The position numbers and the translations under genes are program-made. From positions 2,174,501-2,238,500 of the forward strand of contig JAFFSR010000353.1 of NCBI GenBank assembly GCA_017163975.1: a stretch of DNA of 64,000 nt, in the 5' to 3' direction. Of this stretch, positions 46,979-58,951 are shown in pieces. The stretch comes from Anastatus disparis (Eukaryota; Arthropoda; Insecta; Hymenoptera; Eupelmidae). The notes below the pieces were generated by a model. That model saw only the letters and a program-made list of their open reading frames with translations, had not been told where the DNA came from and searched no databases. The first letter of the stretch is position 1; the number at the start of each line of letters is the position of its first letter.

Positions 46979-47858
46979 TGGACGACAAAAGCGAGTGTTC
47001 TGTGGAGTAGGATTAATCCAAGATTTACTTGCGCTTTGCAGTTTTTGCACTATGCAACTAGTAACTAATAAACTTTGTTCAGAATTGGTATTTACATTAC
47101 TACTGGGATCATTATAGCTTTGATGAGGATCAACATGACCGGATGAACTATCAAATCTAATAGTAACATATAGTTTAAGGTTAAACAAGTTTTCGTCAAT
47201 CCAATCTTTGTCAACTGCTTCACACAATCTTTCTGCAGTTTTATTCAGCATAGATTGAAGCGGTACCACAACTTCATCTTTACAATAATTAATATTATCA
47301 GGTGTACATTTTTCCATTTCTTTTGCAATTAATAGATATGATGGCAAGTATTGACACCCCCTTAATCGAGAGTCAGTTGCAAGTAATGAATATGATTTTC
47401 TATTTAAATTACTCTCAAGATGTAAAGCTAAAGCAGATTGAGTTGTGTGCGTTAATTGCATATCATTTTCATCATTTTCTATTTCCTCCAAAAGCTCTTC
47501 ATAATTTGGCTATTAAAGTGAAAATTGTTATTTTTATAATCAAATATTATTTATTACAGAAAAAATGCATACACTTTATTCTGTTATGATGATAAATTTG
47601 TTTTTTCAAACTTTATTTTTTTGACAAGTATACCTTAGTATTCAACTTATTCATTTTTCGACAAAGCTTAAGGGTATATTCCGAAAAATCTTCATCATTA
47701 TTAACAAATGAAATAATTTTTTTTGCCATCGAATATCGAGTAGTCCTACAAGCAGTTTTCATTTCAAACACTCGATGTCTTCCACTTTTAGAACGAACAC
47801 GTGGTTGTTTTTTGGGTCGACCCCTTTTTCTTGTATGACTTTTTAAAAAAAGATTCAA

Positions 47859-49387
47859 TTATTTATTTAAATATTATATTATAATGCTATTTTTATTACT
47901 TAATGATAAATTATTGTCATTCAATTTTTATATGATTTTAGTAAATTAAAATTTTAAATATAAAATGCATGATTAAAATGCACATCATATTTATGATCAT
48001 TTTATTATTTATTATCCAGTTCATAAAAAATATATATGTATGTTAATTAGTAATAAAAAAGGATTTTGTTTACTTTAAGAAAAATTTTCAAGAAATAGTT
48101 TTTATAATTTCAATTTTATCGATTTCAATCTATGTACTATAAATTTTACAGTTTACAAATGTTATGATTCGATTAATTTCTTCCGTTTGCTGAAAATAAA
48201 CCTAGCAGAAAAGCCATCAATACTGAATAAACGGAAAAAAACTTTATAAAATAATGTGTAAATCATGTGATTTATAAAAAAAAATAAATGATTGATAATA
48301 TTAAGTAATAAATACTTGGAAAAAACTGAATCTACACTACAAAATATTTTTTTTCCAATTCAACTTAATAGACTCAACTACATACTTTATAAACGTAACT
48401 ATTCTTATCTTTTCAAGTTTTTGTTTACTTTATATAGTGTAGTGTAAAAGTATTTATCATGCAAATTGATTATTCCAAAATAAATCTTATAACAACATTA
48501 TTTGATATAAAAGCTATACGTAAAACTAACCTTTGATTTTCCATGCTGTTTAATATTTTTTCATATAACAATTATGTGCTTAGAAGATGAAAATTCTATG
48601 CAAAGTTATATTCAACACAAGTGTTGAAAAAGAAGCTTTCTAATATCAGAAATTATTTAAATTATGCTTGCAAATAGTAGTTGACCGAAATCGGATTAAA
48701 AAATTTTCCTGCAGGGGATGACAACACTATAGGCTATAAACAATAACAAACTTGTTTCTATTTCAACAATTTTCAATAGATACATAACATATAGAATTTT
48801 ATTTTAAAGCACTGATTATATAAACACAAACATAGAAAATTTTAAGTTTACAAAAAAAAATTTTGGAAATTTTGGATGAATAAAAAAAAACAATTTATTA
48901 AAGATGAATATTTTTGTTAAGTTTAAATTAATTAAAAAATTAAATTTCAAACAAATTAAGATATCTGTTATAATTGAATTTTGGTGTTTAAATAGATAGA
49001 AATACATAAATTCTAAGAACAATTATGAATTTAATCCTTTTGTACTTTAAGCACTTTTTAAAAGCAAAAAAAAATGTTTTTTCAAAAAAAAAAAATTTTT
49101 TTTATAAGTGTTGTTCACACAAGTAAGCACATTAGTTAGGTTACATTATCGCTTTTTTTAAAGGATTTTATTACGTAAATATTTGTATGGTATATTTTAT
49201 TATCGTACAAAAAGCAATTAAAAACAACAAAAAATGATTCGTTTATGATTTTGTTGCTTATTTAAATATAAAAACTATGTTTGGCTTTCAGTAATGAGAA
49301 TAGTTTTTTGCTATGTATACATTCAAAATAAAAATGAGCAAAACTCATCTCTGATTATCAAAAACTATTTGAAAACTTGGAAAGTAA
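47859..49387. other. Intergenic; no gene seen
   Basis: Very AT-rich with A/T homopolymers (49060-49105). No frame of note. Confidence 0.5.
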
Positions 49388-50010
49388 GAGCTTGCTATGT
49401 AAACTTCAGAGTGTATCGGCTTAAAATAATAATCTTGAGAGTTTCGAGCTCAGGGAGTAAAGTTTGATTAAAATAACGGATTTAAGGATGGTGACTTAAG
49501 GGGAGGGAGCTTGGGATATAAGAGCTTGCCATGTATGAATTTCAGAGTTCATCAGCTTAAAATAACGGACTTAAGGATCGTGGGTTAAAGGAAAAGAGCT
49601 TAAAATATGAGAGCTTGCCGTGTAAGAGTTTCAGAATTTATCAGCTTTAAATAATGGACTCGAGGGTGGTGGACTTAGGATCTAGGAGGTTGGAATGTGA
49701 AGAGCATGCCATGTTTTAATTTTTGAATTTATTAGCTTAAAATAATGTACTTAAGGGTGGTGCGTTTAGGGTTTGGGAGCTTGGAATGTGAGAGCTTGCG
49801 ATGTATGAATTTCAAAGTTTATCAGCTTAAAATAATGGACTTGTGGGTTTAGGGTTTTGGAGCTTCGAATGTAAGAGCTTGTTATGTATATGGCATTTCA
49901 AAGTTTATCAGCTTAAAATAATAGACTCCAGAATGGTGAGTTAAGAGAAGAGAGCTTGGAATGTATAAGCTTAAAACGACAGACTGATGGGTGATGGGTT
50001 TAGAGGGAGC
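49388..50010 (+). repeat. 90-bp satellite array, seven units, forward orientation
   Basis: GAGCTTGC-ATGTA-type starts at 49388, 49522, 49611, 49702, 49792, 49875 and 49952. Units carry TTTATCAGCTTAAAATAATG, GACTTAAGGGTGGTG and GTTTAGGGTTTGGGAGCTT. The first interval is 134 bp because of an insertion. Units at the end are shortened. Confidence 0.85.
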
Positions 50011-50337
50011 TATGGGCTGACCTTTAAGTTTTTGAACTTAGTGCTTGTGAGCTTCTAATAAGTTTATTAGGAACTTTAGTTTTAGAGTCGCAGAGTTGTG
50101 ATTTTTGGGTTTGAAAAGTAAGAGCTTAGTCAACTTGCCATCATTAAGCTTGGATTTTTACCTTGAAATGAGCTTGAACTTTATTTTAGTCCATTTATTT
50201 TCCAAGAAAATGTAATCTTTCGGATGCTTTTTAATTACATTTTATTCAAGCTGTTTTCAGTCATACCCTTGTTCACTTGTATATGCTTAGAGTCTATAGA
50301 ATTTCAATAAGAAAAAAGTTCTGACTGCTAAAACAGT

Positions 50338-51090
50338 AAAAATGCATGTTTTCAGGATTTATTCTATATTTTTGCAAAAATAAAAACCAGTAAGTGCATT
50401 TTTAATCCGATTGAGTCTCTGCTAGCACTATTTTAAGATTCCGTAAATATTTTTTCTATATAACATGTACAATTATGAAGACGAGACAATTTTAAGGGCT
50501 TGAAAAATGAATGTTTTTTTACGTTCTATCGTGTTTTAGAGAAAAATAAAAATCATCACCTGCTTCTCAAAAGCAGATTTAGGTTTGATGTATTGAAATT
50601 TTATATTTTTGCATATTTGTATACTTTATTTTTCTAAACTATAATACAGCTATAATAGCTTTGGTAGCTTGTATGGCCAAAAATGCACGATTTTCCAAAT
50701 TTTATCGAGTTTTTAGGGAAAATAAAAATCAGAAAGGGCTTATTCAATTATATTACAGTTTATTTATTATTAGTTTACCATCTTTTGTACTCCTCTAAGC
50801 AAAGAGTGGGTAATTATGAAAATGTAATATATTTGATGCCTAAAAAGTCAAAAACTCACGTTTTTTTTCATATTTTATCAAATTTTCCGGAAAAATCGAA
50901 ATTTTTAGATGTCTTTTTTCATTAGTTCTGAGTTTGGGACATTATGAAGTATACATTTAAGCATTTACTTAAATAAATTCACTTATTTTTCTAAGAGCGT
51001 AGGAGTTTATTGCAAAATTTCGAAAAACGACCATTTTCCCAAATATTTTCCGGCTTCGGGAAATAAATTTGGGTGTTCTAATTATTTTTC
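50338..51090 (+). repeat. Diverged satellite array, five ~171-bp units
   Basis: Unit starts AAAAATGCATG, AAAAATGAATG, AAAAATGCACG, AAAAACTCACG and AAAAACGACCA lie at 50338, 50503, 50679, 50850 and 51023. Each is followed by T-rich sequence, a TTTATC(G/A)-like block and GGGAAAATAAAAATC or GGAAAAATCGAAATT, with TAATTATGAA/ACATTATGAAG in the second half. Small frames across it are by-products. Confidence 0.65.
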
Positions 51091-51237
51091 CTTTATTAAG
51101 TATCACGTGGACTATACGCATACTAAATTTCATCCAATTCGGACGTTTCAATTTTAAGATATTAGATTTTTGAACAAAAAAAAGTGATATTTCCCACTGT
51201 GTGCCGTATGCATACATTTTTTTTAACAATATATCAT

Positions 51238-51628
51238 GATTGAGGAGTTCACGTATCTCTGTCCTTTTTATAATCAAAGAATTGAGTTTTTTTACAGAAA
51301 CTAATAACTTTAGCAAAAAATGAAGAGAAAGCCGCATCTCGTAATAAAAAAAGCAATATTTTCTTTGATAAGAAAGAATTAATTTTATTGCTTCGTTTCC
51401 AAGAAAACCTTGAAAAACTTAAAACACAGAGGTTAGGGTGGACAATTTAGTTCTTCAAGGTTTTCTTGAGAACGAAGCAATAAAATTAATTTTTTCTTAT
51501 CAAAGAAAATATTGCTTTTTCTGATACAAGATGCGGCTTTCTCTTCATTTTTTGATAAAGTTATTAGTTTTTGTAAAAAAATGATTTCTTTGATTAGAAA
51601 AGGACAGAAATACGTGACCTCCTCTTAC
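51238..51628. mobile_element. MITE family B, copy 5
   Basis: GAGGAGTTCACGTATCTCTG at the left, AATACGTGACCTCCTCTTAC at the right, standard B centre. The flanking TTAA motifs are mutated. Abuts the point where the next non-LTR reverse transcriptase stops. Confidence 0.85.
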
Positions 51629-53460
51629 TGTGTCGAAAGCTTTGGCAAGATCTAAAAATGTTATTGTAATAGGAGAGTTTTTATCAAGGTTCTCATACAT
51701 CTTTTTTGTAATGAAACTCAAAGCATCTTTAGTTCCAACATTTTTTATAAAACCCAATTGTTTTGTACTCAATAAATTATTTTTAAATGAAAAATCATAA
51801 ATTCTGTTAAAAATAATTCTTTCAAAAATTTTTGCGATATTTGATATTAAAGATATAGGTCTATAATCGCACATGCTTTTCTTTCGTCCAGATTTATAAA
51901 TTGGGACTACCTCAGTAGCTTCAAGTGCATCTGGCCACACCGATTTATCCATACAATTATTGAAAATGCTTACCTAAGCATCATCAATGATATATCAGTT
52001 TAAGTACTTAAGTACTTATTTTATCTATACCTCCATTTTTATCTTTTAGTTGTTCAATTATTTTTTACACTTCATAATTATTTTTTGGTTGTAAAAAAAT
52101 TGATTTTAAATTCATTGGAGGTAATTCAATTGATTTATAATTTGGTATTTTGATTTTTTCACTTATTTTCTCACCTACTGTGCAGTAATGAGCATTCATG
52201 GCATTAGCGATCTCTTTGCTTTTAGTAATTACTTCATTATTACTATTTATTAATTCACTTATTATAATATTTTTCTTCTTCTTTTTGCCAATTTTAGAAT
52301 TTATTATTGTCGGTAATTTTCTAGTGTTGTTATGGTTTTGTTGAATACTGAATTTGTCATAATTTATTCTGACATCTTTTATCATCTTATCAATTACTTT
52401 GATATAATTCTTATATTTTAACTTCAATTCCTTATTTTGATTTTTTTTAAGTTCTTTATAAAGTTTTCCTTTTTTTACATGAAGCAGCTATCCATTCTTT
52501 TATAGGTAGATTTTTATAGTTTCTATGTATTATAATTTTAGATACTTCAATACAGTTTTAAATCTCACTTATCATTAAATTTATGGCTTCATTAGTATAA
52601 TACTAATATTATTCATTGACTCATATCGAGACCAATCAATATTTCCAACTACATTAACTGATTTTTTTGTAATTATAAGTATATTGAGTTGCAGATTCAC
52701 TTTTTTCTAGTTTTTTGAGGTTCTTTTTAATTTTAACAAAAAGTGGGAAATGATTATTTATAGGTATATTGAACTTGAAAGTTTTAGCACTAATAGATTC
52801 AATTCGGATAAAAATGTTGTCAATACATGATCCACCTTCAGCAGTCAAATTACATGGCCTAATCATGCACATAAAACCAGGGAAAAAACCTTTTTCTAGA
52901 AAATTGTTTAAAAAGTCTAAATTAATGTTATTTTCCAGTATGTTTATATTATAATCACCAATTATGAGGTGATTTTTAACATTCTTTTTTATTTTTAAGT
53001 AGTTTTTTTAATTTAAGTTTAATTCTGTATTTTATAATTCATAAGTTCTATATAAAGATGATATTTGAAGAGTACTATTATTATTAAGTTTAATTAAAGT
53101 ATTTAATATCTTTAATTTATTAATTTTAATTATTTCAGTAGTTTGGTTCACTTCCCTGTGCGCATACACGACCACACCATCAGACTCATTTAGATTACTA
53201 TGATTATAATACGTATTATATTCACTTGAGCCAAAATACTCATAATGATCCACAAACCATGTCTCAGCACACACTATCACACACGGTTTGACCCTGAAAC
53301 TCTCAAAAAGGACTTGCAATTTCTTAAAATTTGCATTCAAACTTCTTATGTTAAAGTATAAAATAATACTATCATTTAATTTCAAATCGTCATTGAGAGA
53401 CCCAAGATCACCGTAAGAGATCGCCTCTTGAAAATCTTGCGTTTGTATATCTTCAATCAC
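51629..53460 (-). pseudogene. EN-RT non-LTR retrotransposon, cut at the RT by MITE B5
   Basis: On the minus strand the endonuclease reads ILYFNIRSLNANFKKL, VIVCAETWF and NESDGVVVYAHREV (53032-53400), then LIIGDYNINIL and GSCIDNIFIRIE (52800-52980). A linker follows (52065-52427; MNAHYCTVGEKISEKI). The RT starts VWPDALEATEVVPIYKSGRK, CDYRPISLISNIAKIFERII and ends LDLAKAFDTV, where B5 begins. The remaining palm and thumb are absent to the left of B5, so there is a deletion as well as an insertion. At least four frame breaks. Clade uncertain (jockey/CR1-like). Confidence 0.85.
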
Positions 53461-53994
53461 ACACGGAGAGAAAATTTATGCCAATAGAGCATTTAGTTTA
53501 CGTATCCAAAGTTAGTGAGTAATATCCTATGCTTTCATAATAGCGCCATATATTCTTACGAGGTTTATGTTATATAAAAACGGTTTGTTCACATGCTTTG
53601 GTAACTCCCCACTCTAATATCCTTCGATAGCTGGAGCTGTATCCTCTCATGGGACGTGACGAGAGAAAGCGTGGCTTGTCCACTATTCTTTCTTTACTGC
53701 TAACTATGATATTCTTCCATCACTCGAATCGCCTCCTCTTATAGAGTGCGACGCGAGCAAATACGGCTGGTCTATATCCAAAATCATGTTGCAAATTTTG
53801 TTAACATATTTTCGTTGCGTGAATCTTTTTTTTCTCTTCTTTTCTTTTTTTATGAGGGAAGAGACATTATAAATATTATCTGTTCAACTTTGTAACTATT
53901 AATAATTAATTTGTAACTTAAAATTTAATTATTTTAAACAGCTGAGAAGCAGATGACTATGTACGATTCTACGCCAGAGATGTCTCGAAGTAGT
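53461..53994. other. Intergenic; no gene seen
   Basis: Moderately GC-richer than its neighbours (53600-53780) with two similar CACTCT/CACTCGAAT-TCCTCTCAT-like blocks. No frame. Confidence 0.45.
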
Positions 53995-54062
53995 GTTGGT
54001 CTAGTGCGTAACGTTCGCGCTTTTCATTTTGAGAGCGCAAGTTCAACTCTCGGTTAGAACCA
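53995..54062 (+). repeat. tRNA-like SINE head
   Basis: TGGTCTAGTGCG (A-box like) at ~54001-54012 and AGTTCAACTCTC (B-box like) at ~54041-54052 are followed by a long T-rich stretch from 54063. The stem of GAGAGCGC pairs poorly. Read as a SINE remnant rather than a tRNA gene. Confidence 0.4.
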
Positions 54063-54325
54063 CTTTTTTTAAACTTTTTTTTTATTATTTCAATAGTTTT
54101 TATTACTTTTTTTATTTATATTTTTTATATTTTCTATTTTTTTATTAATTTTAAAATCTATTTTTTTCCAAGTTACTTAAAGTATGCTCGTTTTTTCAAT
54201 TAATATTTTTAAATAAATTATTTGATATACGAAATAATTAAAAATATTAATAAGTCAATAATAGTGATGTTTACAATACTATAGTTGAATTTTGTCTTTA
54301 TATATAAGCTCATAAAAGCTTATAA

Positions 54326-55250
54326 ATGCGCAGCCTTAAAGCTGTTCTTCTTCACATCACAAACAAGTATACTCCTATACCGTTAGCACATTCAACTGTA
54401 CGGAAAGAAGAGTATTCTAATCTTAAATTGCTCTTGACGAAAATAAAATACGAGACCACAAATGGAAAATACGTGGGGACTTGAAAATTCTATCTATGAT
54501 ACTAGAATAACAATCTGGATTCACTAAGTATCCATGTTATTTGTGTATGTTCGATAGTAGAGATAGAATAAATCACTATAAAAAAAAATTTGGCCACCAA
54601 GAGAGTTATTTGAAACTGGAAAACAGAACACTCCTAAAGAACTTCTCGTGGACTCATCCAAAATTTTGATACCTCCTCTGCATATAAAGCTTGGGTTGAT
54701 GAAACAATTTACCAAGGCATTGGACAATGATGGCGAATGTTTTGAATACTTAGAAAAAGTATTTCATCAGAAATCAGATGCTGAATTAAACGAAGGCATT
54801 TTAGACGGTCCTGGAATCCGTACTTTATTTAGAGATGAAAACTTTGACAAAAGTATGAATGATGTGGAGAAAGCAGCATGGTCAAGCTTTAAAGAGGTTC
54901 AAAAAAATTTTTGGGCAACACAAAAGATGTGGATCACATAAATATTGTGAAAAGAATGGTATGTAATTTCCAGAGATTAGGCTGCCTAATGAACTTGAAA
55001 CTTCATTTTCTTGATTCTCATATTGATCAATTTCCTGAAAATAATGGTGACTTTAGTGAAGAGCAAGGTGAAAGGTTTCACCAAGATTTAAAAGAATTTG
55101 AACGCAGATTTCAAGGAAGATGGGACATAAATATGTTGGCAGATTACTGCTCGATGATAAAAAGAGATACAAATTCGAAAAGGGGACAATAATATGCTAG
55201 AAACCCTTCACATCGATCATTCGATAAAAACGTGTTCGTAAGCGAAAATC
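54326..55250 (+). pseudogene. C-terminal part of a multicopy arthropod transposon-like protein
   Basis: The frame reads MRSLKAVLLHITNKYTPIPL and KLLLTKIKYE, then (after stops near 54485) SGFTKYPCYLCMFDSRDRIN, ILIPPLHIKLGLMKQFTKAL, GILDGPGIRTLFRDENFD and VEKAAWSSFKEV. After a shift near 54920 it reads LHFLDSHIDQFPE, EEQGERFHQDLKEFERRFQG and WDINMLADYC. These blocks in this order are, from memory, the conserved core of a large uncharacterised arthropod family that is repeated in genomes like a transposon. The N-terminal zinc domain of this family is present at 8336-8530. One frameshift and several stops make it dead. Biochemical role unknown. Confidence 0.6.
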
Positions 55251-55979
55251 AATTTTATACGATAATATCTTAAAATTAACTAAAAATACCTCACCGGGGC
55301 TTACTAGTGTCACTGATGATCAATTTTGAGTCCAATTTACACACAGCATTTTAAGTTGATCTTGTTTCCATATACCACGTCACAGAAAATCGTCAAAATG
55401 GTATTTAAAACAAAGATTTTCTAGAAAATCATTAAATCAATCCCATATGTTGCTTGTTAACGTCTCCTGAAAGTGATCTTTTGAAAAATCTGACATCAAA
55501 TTCATGATCAGTGACCTCGAAAACCCCCCAGAATAACATTTATAACGTTTACTAATTGTTACTAAGTTACAGAATCCAATTTTAATCGATTTCGAATCAA
55601 ATTTAAAACGAATGTAGGCTTTGTTCATTTTTTAGTCTTTTTAATTCTGTATGAGGAGTTACAAAATAGTTGTAAAAAATATTCAAGACATGGTTTCCGA
55701 CGTATTTTTTCCTGTAGAATTCAATTCTGATGTCAGAATGATTTTATTTCCGCACTTTTAATTTTATGATTCCGAAAAACCCTCAAAAAACCTCAATAAA
55801 TGGTGTTTTTTTTTCATTATCCTCAAAATATCTTGCAGAAGGCTATTTTTTATAGCAGATTTAGATTCAGCGTCAAAAAATACGTGAGAGAAAGTGTGTC
55901 AAAAGTACAGACATATTTTTTTTGTGGGCTTGTGTTTTTAATTTGAATGTTTGTACATTAATATGTTTATTCATGTTTA
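55251..55979. other. Intergenic; no gene seen
   Basis: AT-rich; one 63-codon minus-strand frame (55437-55628) shows nothing recognisable. Confidence 0.45.
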
Positions 55980-56668
55980 CAACGTTAAACAATCATAAAT
56001 GATTGTCATTAAAAGAAGACTAAAACTAAACTAATAGTAAAAGAGAACAAAATTTGAAAAATTCAACATTTATGTATTCACGTGTTTTTATTTGCATGTT
56101 AATTTATTTTAATAAATATTATATTGTTTAAAATATTGAATTTCATATTGTTATATTTTTATTAGGGCTTTTTCCAAATAATACTTACAAGGTGTTATTC
56201 AGTTGACGTAATATTCCCTGAGAATACAACTTATAAGAAAATTGCAGCACTCTACCGCATACGTGCTACTTGTAAATTTTTTTTTTTTTTTTAAATTATT
56301 TATCAATTGATTTGAAACTTTCCACAAATCTTCTTTGAACAGAAACCGAAAACTTTTTCGCTACAAGTTCCTTGTACTTGAAAGTTTCCTCGATACATTC
56401 TTCTCGAAAAAATTATGATCACACAATTTGTAATTTGTAATAATTAATAAACGATTGCGACTAACTATTTAAGAATTAATATTTTTCATCATTATCATAA
56501 GTTTTGCTATGATATTTAGAAGATATATTTCAAATTTCAGAGGAATCGGTTAATATTCACTAGAGTTACCACGATTTAAATTTAAAAAAATATTGAAATT
56601 TAAAGTAAATAATTTTCTTATTTTTAATTTTTTTTTTTGAAGAATAAAAATTTTGTAAAAAAACTGTT
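55980..56668 (-). repeat. Dispersed repeat O, copy 2 (inverted relative to copy 1)
   Basis: AAGAAGACTAAAACTAAACT, ACAAGGTGTTATTCAGTTGA and TTGCAGCACTCTACCGCATA match the reverse complement of 40790-41425 with scattered differences. Confidence 0.75.
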
Positions 56669-57667
56669 ATTATAAAAAAGATGCGGCGTGATGCGTTTTA
56701 CAACGTCATATTTTTTGAAATTTGTTTGAAGAAAATGAAATTTTCACCATCAAGTGACTTCACTTTTACGTGTTCCGAGCTTAAATGTCCTTATTGCGTC
56801 TGGACATTCAATCATATCATTATCCGTGTATAAAATTTATGCGTAAAATAATTTTACATATAAATTACATATAAAATATACATAAACGAAACATAGGTAT
56901 ATAAATATTTAAATTTTCACTAATTTATTTTATAATTGTAACCCTTACAGTCACAGGAGCCGATATATCGGCTACCTAATTTTCTTTTTTTTTTTACCTC
57001 AATATTTTTGCAATATCATGCTTGATTCTTGGATTTTTTGTATTTTTAGATACACATAGCCTTACTATTTATAATGCTGATGATATGTTATAAATTTATA
57101 ACTATTATTATTATAAACAAATACATACGAAAAAAGTGAATTGAATTGCATGACTAAAAGGGTTAAAATACAAATATCATCAAAACTTGGTGCCGATCAC
57201 ACACTTGTAATCGGCACTCGTATGCTGTATATTTCACAAGTCAAAGAGTAACAAGAAAACACATCTGCTCGCGTCTGTCGCCAAGTGACAAATGATTTCA
57301 AAATTCTGCTAGAAACGATCCTATCCAACAATTTATTTCAAAAAAGTTCTATAGCGTAAAATCACATTCATTCAATAAATATGACAATCCTGCCTTTGTA
57401 TTTGGGGTGAAATATAAAAGAATAAACAATATAACCTTCACAATCTTTTTAAACATATTCAGTAATACAATTATTCTTTGAAAATGAAATTCATTTCTAT
57501 AATTTTTCAATGTTGCTAAAATTAAAATAAACTTGATTTTGGAGACACGATTTTTTTTAAATAAATTTTAAGATAAAACTTTTTTTCTGTTGAATTTTTA
57601 GATAGGATTTTCTTTTATATAGGTTGCGGTATAATCATTAATAGACCGCTCATGACAGAAAAAAGGG
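56669..57667. other. Intergenic; no gene seen
   Basis: AT-rich; includes the short palindrome GAGCCGATATATCGGCT at 56957. No convincing frame. Confidence 0.45.
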
Positions 57668-58575
57668 ACCAATTTCTTACTGGCTGCCTTTTAAAGGGGG
57701 CATATTTATGGGCATAAGCTATAGATATAAAAATAGGTTCTTGGATCAACTTTTTACAGTCTGCCATTAATCAAAACACAAGGCGAAATTGAAAAATAAA
57801 GTACAAAATTATTGCTGACGTTTTCCTTGATTACTTAAGTAAAGCATACTTATGTTAATTAACGAAGAATATCGTATAACATAAAACAATTTTTTACAGT
57901 CTACCAAGCATAATTTTAATATAAAGAAAACGAAATTTTAAAAGGCAGACGTTTTGCAAGTATATAAGTTTTTTAAACAAATCGTTTAATTGGCAAATTG
58001 TTTATAATGACGGGGAACAATTTTTTTCAGGCTGCCTTTAAAATGATTGAAAACTTTTTTAACAAATATCAAACTTTAAAGTATTGGCATATTAATTAGG
58101 ACAATTTGAACTGTAGGCACACGCTGGTAAAATTGTAAAAAAAACTATGTTAAGGCGACTTCGGATTTTAGGTTAGGTTTTATTTTTGAGTTTACAAATT
58201 ACTCTTTCAATATGTAAAATTTTTCAGATTTTTTAATTTTCCACCATTCTACGGATTATAATAAATGGTGGAAAATTAAAAAATTCAAAAAATTTTAGAA
58301 ACTGAAAGAGTAATTTGTAAACTACAAAATGAAATCGAACCAAACTTCCGTAGTCGCCTTAAAATTGACCAATTTTTTACAGCCTTCCATTTTTTTTGCA
58401 ATATATAACAGTAAAATAGACTATATTTTCAAAGGCAGACGATTTGTTCAGATGCAAGTGTCAATATTAATGAAATGATCGATTTTTATTATTCATCAAT
58501 TTTTAACAGTCTGCCATTTTTTCCTTGCAATATTTATTTATAAATTAAACAAAGTGTAGAATGGCAGACGATTTT
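57668..58575. repeat. Tandem array with paired inverted GTCTGCC motifs (~135-bp period)
   Basis: A left motif TTTTTTACAGTCTGCCATT (variants) occurs at 57759, 57899, 58030, 58382 and 58509, with a partial unit at 57682. A right motif GGCAGACG (variants) occurs at 57814, 57944, 58086, 58434 and 58563. Correcting for MITE C2 (209 bp net), successive left motifs are 140, 131, 143 and 127 bp apart. Within a unit the two motifs are inverted and 40-50 bases apart with poorly conserved sequence between them. Confidence 0.7.
58150..58362. mobile_element. MITE family C, copy 2 (213 bp)
   Basis: TTAA at both ends, GGCGACTTCGGATTTTAGGT left end, almost identical to 29397-29609. Inserted into the GTCTGCC array. 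Confidence 0.9.
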
Positions 58576-58951
58576 TTAATGTATTTCAATTGATTTATAT
58601 ACGTGAAAGTAGCGATTTTAAAAAAGATTGATATTCATTAAAAAAAATGGGAAAAATCAGTGTGTTTTACAACAAAAATGCATCAAGGAAAAGTATGAAA
58701 AAAATATATAAGTACTATTAAAGTCAAATGCATGTATTATATTTTTAAAAAGATAAAACTATCATAATAATAAAGATAATAATACTTTTTTTAAATTTAG
58801 ATAATAACGATAATTAAAAAAGATGTTATTTTTTTTATGGAGAAGTATTTTTGAACAAAAAGATGAAAAAATTATTCAATTCTACAAAATATTATAATTT
58901 GTACTTACAGAAATCTAAGATATTAAAGAATTTTGTATATAAATTTTCTTA
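58576..58951. other. Intergenic; no gene seen
   Basis: AT-rich, nothing recognisable. Confidence 0.45.

Larger units (their letters stand above)
45323..47858 (-). pseudogene. RAG1/Transib-like transposase pseudogene with introns
   Basis: Exons read on the minus strand: (1) 47632-47858 with an AT-hook-like KRGRPKK; (2) 46979-47513 with LYVTIRFDSSSGH, SWINPTPQNTRFCRPL; (3) 46070-46406 with CVNCILENNATQKCPICK and GIGLIHCQIKAFEHLL; (4) 45323-45916 with GHGSTNTGNLSR, CPTVHKLLKHSSDIIKKLPL and SEDASESWHKIYR. The order parallels the RAG1 core: D in the first strand, zinc-binding CxxC, the LHCD-like block, GNxxR, and the Glu-bearing SEGNESGNKLFR-like block (RAG1 E962). The aspartate expected in the LHCD block is Gln here. 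GT/AG borders and phase fit between exons 3 and 4 (ATGA|GT … AG|AAACG), and a GT/AG pair also fits between exons 1 and 2. MITE A3 destroys the end of exon 2, and stops occur in exons 3 and 4. Family assignment is by motif order from memory; an uncharacterised RAG1-like arthropod family is the alternative. Confidence 0.6.

Noticed and set aside
57668..58575. Cluster of microRNA precursors
   Set aside because: The GTCTGCC/GGCAGAC stems are only 7-10 bp; the conserved flanks on both arms are T-rich and do not pair with each other, so no long pre-miRNA-like stem forms.
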